The notes beneath the pieces were generated by a model that had not been told where the DNA came from, ran no database searches, and was given only the letters and a program-made list of their open reading frames with translations. A stretch of 64,000 nucleotides of DNA from DSOI01 sp041394885 (GTDB taxonomy: Bacteria; Acidobacteriota; Terriglobia; Bryobacterales; Bryobacteraceae), in the NCBI GenBank assembly GCA_041394885.1, contig JAWKHI010000004.1:186001-250000 (forward strand), written 5' to 3'. Below, piece after piece: positions 62,736 through 64,000 of the stretch (within the stretch, counting starts at the first letter, position 1; every line of letters starts with the position of its first letter). Both the position numbers and the translations under genes were made by a program.

Positions 62736-64000
62736 TTATCGCATTCGGAGGCGAATACGCCGGGTTATTTTGCCCTTGCTGGGGCGGCCGGAAGTATTCG
62801 GCGACGAGTCTCCCGATAAGCCGGCCGGAACCGGTGAGGTGACGGTAGAGCGGACCTGACCGCTGGTTCCTGTGAGCACACGGCGGGCTGTGGTTCGAGC
62901 TGTTCGAGCCGGTGAGGACCGCACGGAGCAGTTGCTCCTGTTGCGGATCACTGGAAGCGGCTGGGGTCCAGGCGCGCCCATTTCCTTGATCAGGTCCTGG
63001 ACGTCTTTGGCGACGTCGGGATTTTCGCCGCGAAGGTCGCGGCGGACTTCGGCGAGGTCGCGCAGGCCCTCACGGTAGGCGCGTTCGACGCCGGCGAGGC
63101 CGCTCGAGCCGCCTTGGCCATCATTCGGGAGCGCGTTGCCGAGGCCGGGCCGATAGCCGCCCGTGTTCATGGCGGAGAAATCGGCTTGGCCGCGCTCCCC
63201 ACCCTGGCGCGCTTCGCGGGGCCCACCGGTGGATCCGCCGCGGCCGCCGGGCATGCCGGACGGGTCACCCTGGCCGGACGCGGAACCTTGGCCTTGCTGG
63301 CCTCCCTGCCCCTGTTGGCCGGCTTGCTGACCTTGCTGCCCTTCGCCCTGCGTGCCGTTCTGGCCCTGCTGGCCGGCCTGTGAGCGATCGCCTTGTTGGC
63401 CGCCCTGACGTCCCTGCCGGTCACCGGGTTGTTCGCCCTGGCCGTTACGCTGGCCCTGTTGCCCCTGCTGGCCGCGCTGGCCCTGCTGGCCGCGGGTGGC
63501 CTGCTCGAGCTGCTGGCGAAGCTGCTCCACGCGATTGAGCGCCTGCTCGAGCTTCTGTTCCTCGCCGCCGCCTGCCCCGCCTTTGCCTTCCATGGCCTTC
63601 TGGGCTTCACGGACCTTATCGCGCATGCTGTCGAGTGCGGATTTGATGGGCGCTTCTCGCATGTAGGCGTAGGCGCCGAAGCCGCGCTTGATCAGCTCGG
63701 CGCTGTACTTCATGCGCAGGTCCACTTCGTTTTGCTGGAGCTCGCCCAAGCCCTCGCGGAGCTTGTTGGCGGCCTGGCGATTGGAGGAGGCGAGACTGCG
63801 GGCGGCCTCCTGCATTTCCTTTTCGAGCCTGGCGAGATCGTCGGCCATCTGCTGCCGCTCCGCCGAGAGCGCTTCGTTCTTCTTGCGGTCTCCGGAGGGC
63901 TGGCCGTTCATCTGTTTGGGATTGCCGAATTCCGAAAGCAGCTTTTTCTGGATTTCGTCCTGACGCTGGGAGAGACGTTCGGCCTGTTCGCCGATGCGGC
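62736..64000 (-). CDS. C-terminal part of a large Gln/Gly-rich coiled-coil protein (runs off the right edge; 3' end frameshifted)
   Basis: The frame enters from the right edge with QDEIQKKLLSEFG, continues through ERQQMADDLARLEKEMQEAA and MKYSAELIKRGFGAYAYM, then a Q/G-rich repeat, and ends in RLDPSRFQ- and AYRE-like conserved tails that appear only in other frames. The pieces RLDPSRFQ, DPQQEQLLRAV, SGQVRST and VAEYF lie in three frames between 62800 and 63010, implying several one-base indels. The likely original stop is near 62765. Many acidobacterial and related relatives of this type have an N-terminal membrane part; function unknown. Confidence 0.65.
   Translation of the reverse strand, partial: RIGEQAERLSQRQDEIQKKLLSEFGNPKQMNGQPSGDRKKNEALSAERQQMADDLARLEKEMQEAARSLASSNRQAANKLREGLGELQQNEVDLRMKYSAELIKRGFGAYAYMREAPIKSALDSMRDKVREAQKAMEGKGGAGGGEEQKLEQALNRVEQLRQQLEQATRGQQGQRGQQGQQGQRNGQGEQPGDRQGRQGGQQGDRSQAGQQGQNGTQGEGQQGQQAGQQGQGGQQGQGSASGQGDPSGMPGGRGGSTGGPREARQGGERGQADFSAMNTGGYRPGLGNALPNDGQGGSSGLAGVERAYREGLRDLAEVRRDLRGENPDVAKDVQDLIKEMGAPGPQPLPVIRNRSNCSVRSSPARTARTTARRVLTGTSGQVRSTVTSPVPAGLSGDSSPNTSGRPSKGKITRRIRLRMR
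63255..63500 (-). repeat. Low-complexity Gln-Gly repeat coding region
   Basis: Reiterated QGQQGQ, QQGQG and GQQGD codons (CAG/CAA GGx) within the right-edge gene, likely an extended flexible segment. Variable copy number is expected. Confidence 0.8.

Overview
The window looks like a piece of a high-GC Acidobacteriota chromosome of the Bryobacterales/Solibacter type. The evidence is the strongly GC3-biased coding, many secreted beta-propeller, sulfatase and Gfo/Idh/MocA proteins with Tat-like leaders, several CxxCH cytochromes with copper-monooxygenase-like domains, and a secreted protein at 37.9-40.5 kb whose N-terminus resembles the Solibacter-expanded TIGR03437 domain. Assignment is from family recognition only. 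Gene density is high on both strands. I saw no rRNA, convincing tRNA, CRISPR array, prophage or intact insertion sequence.

Layout. 0-5 kb: edge of a cytochrome c peroxidase gene, a PD40 beta-propeller, a frameshifted multiheme cytochrome, a TPR protein and two poorly characterised genes. 5-13 kb: a GatA-like amidase with a small GatC/AtzG-like partner, a membrane spermidine-synthase-like protein, and a MacB-type export operon (ATPase, permease, adaptor). 13-21 kb: sulfatase, PQQ-type propeller, short-chain dehydrogenase, ArnT-like glycosyltransferase, DUF885 protein. 20.7-22.9 kb: flgM, a flgN-like gene and flgK behind a sigma-28-like promoter. 23-26.7 kb: two heme-c proteins, a metal-binding-domain protein and a dehydrogenase. 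26.7-28 kb: an anchored beta-carbonic-anhydrase-like protein and a DUF433/PIN-like toxin-antitoxin pair. 28-38 kb: a stress or envelope island (Ca2+-type P-ATPase, baeRF-like protein, divergent GroEL, Hsp20, EEP nuclease, cardiolipin synthase, DksA-like protein, CDF transporter). 40.5-44.8 kb: a leuABCD operon whose leuA lacks the regulatory domain, with a recognisable promoter and overlapping palindrome. 45-47.9 kb: gamma-glutamyl-cyclotransferase-like, YbdK-like ligase and M20 amidohydrolase. 48-51.3 kb: a badly frameshifted MsbA-like ABC exporter, an orphan RHH antitoxin and a glycosyltransferase. 51.5-54.7 kb: mtnP, a MeaB GTPase fused to methylmalonyl-CoA epimerase, and an acyl-CoA dehydrogenase. 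54.7-61.4 kb: oxidoreductase, GNAT, gamma-glutamyltransferase, a degenerate aldo/keto reductase, DinB and acs. 61.5-64 kb: hicBA, a small zinc protein and the 3' part of a Gln/Gly-rich gene.

How genes work together. The clearest units are leucine synthesis (leuABCD); odd-chain and branched acyl-CoA breakdown (acyl-CoA dehydrogenase plus MeaB-epimerase); tripartite export; flagellar hook assembly and its sigma-28 checkpoint; and a proteostasis/envelope stress island.

A window-wide peculiarity is a series of single-base indels that break otherwise well-conserved genes: the multiheme cytochrome, the spermidine-synthase-like gene, groEL, leuC, the ABC exporter, the GT9 gene, acs and the right-edge gene. 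Several fall in short homopolymers. This pattern fits residual assembly errors better than real gene decay, but raw reads are needed to decide. The most biologically interesting items are the MeaB-epimerase fusion, the GroEL/baeRF/P-ATPase island, the regulatory-domain-less LeuA, and the heme-c plus PHM-like copper monooxygenase cluster.
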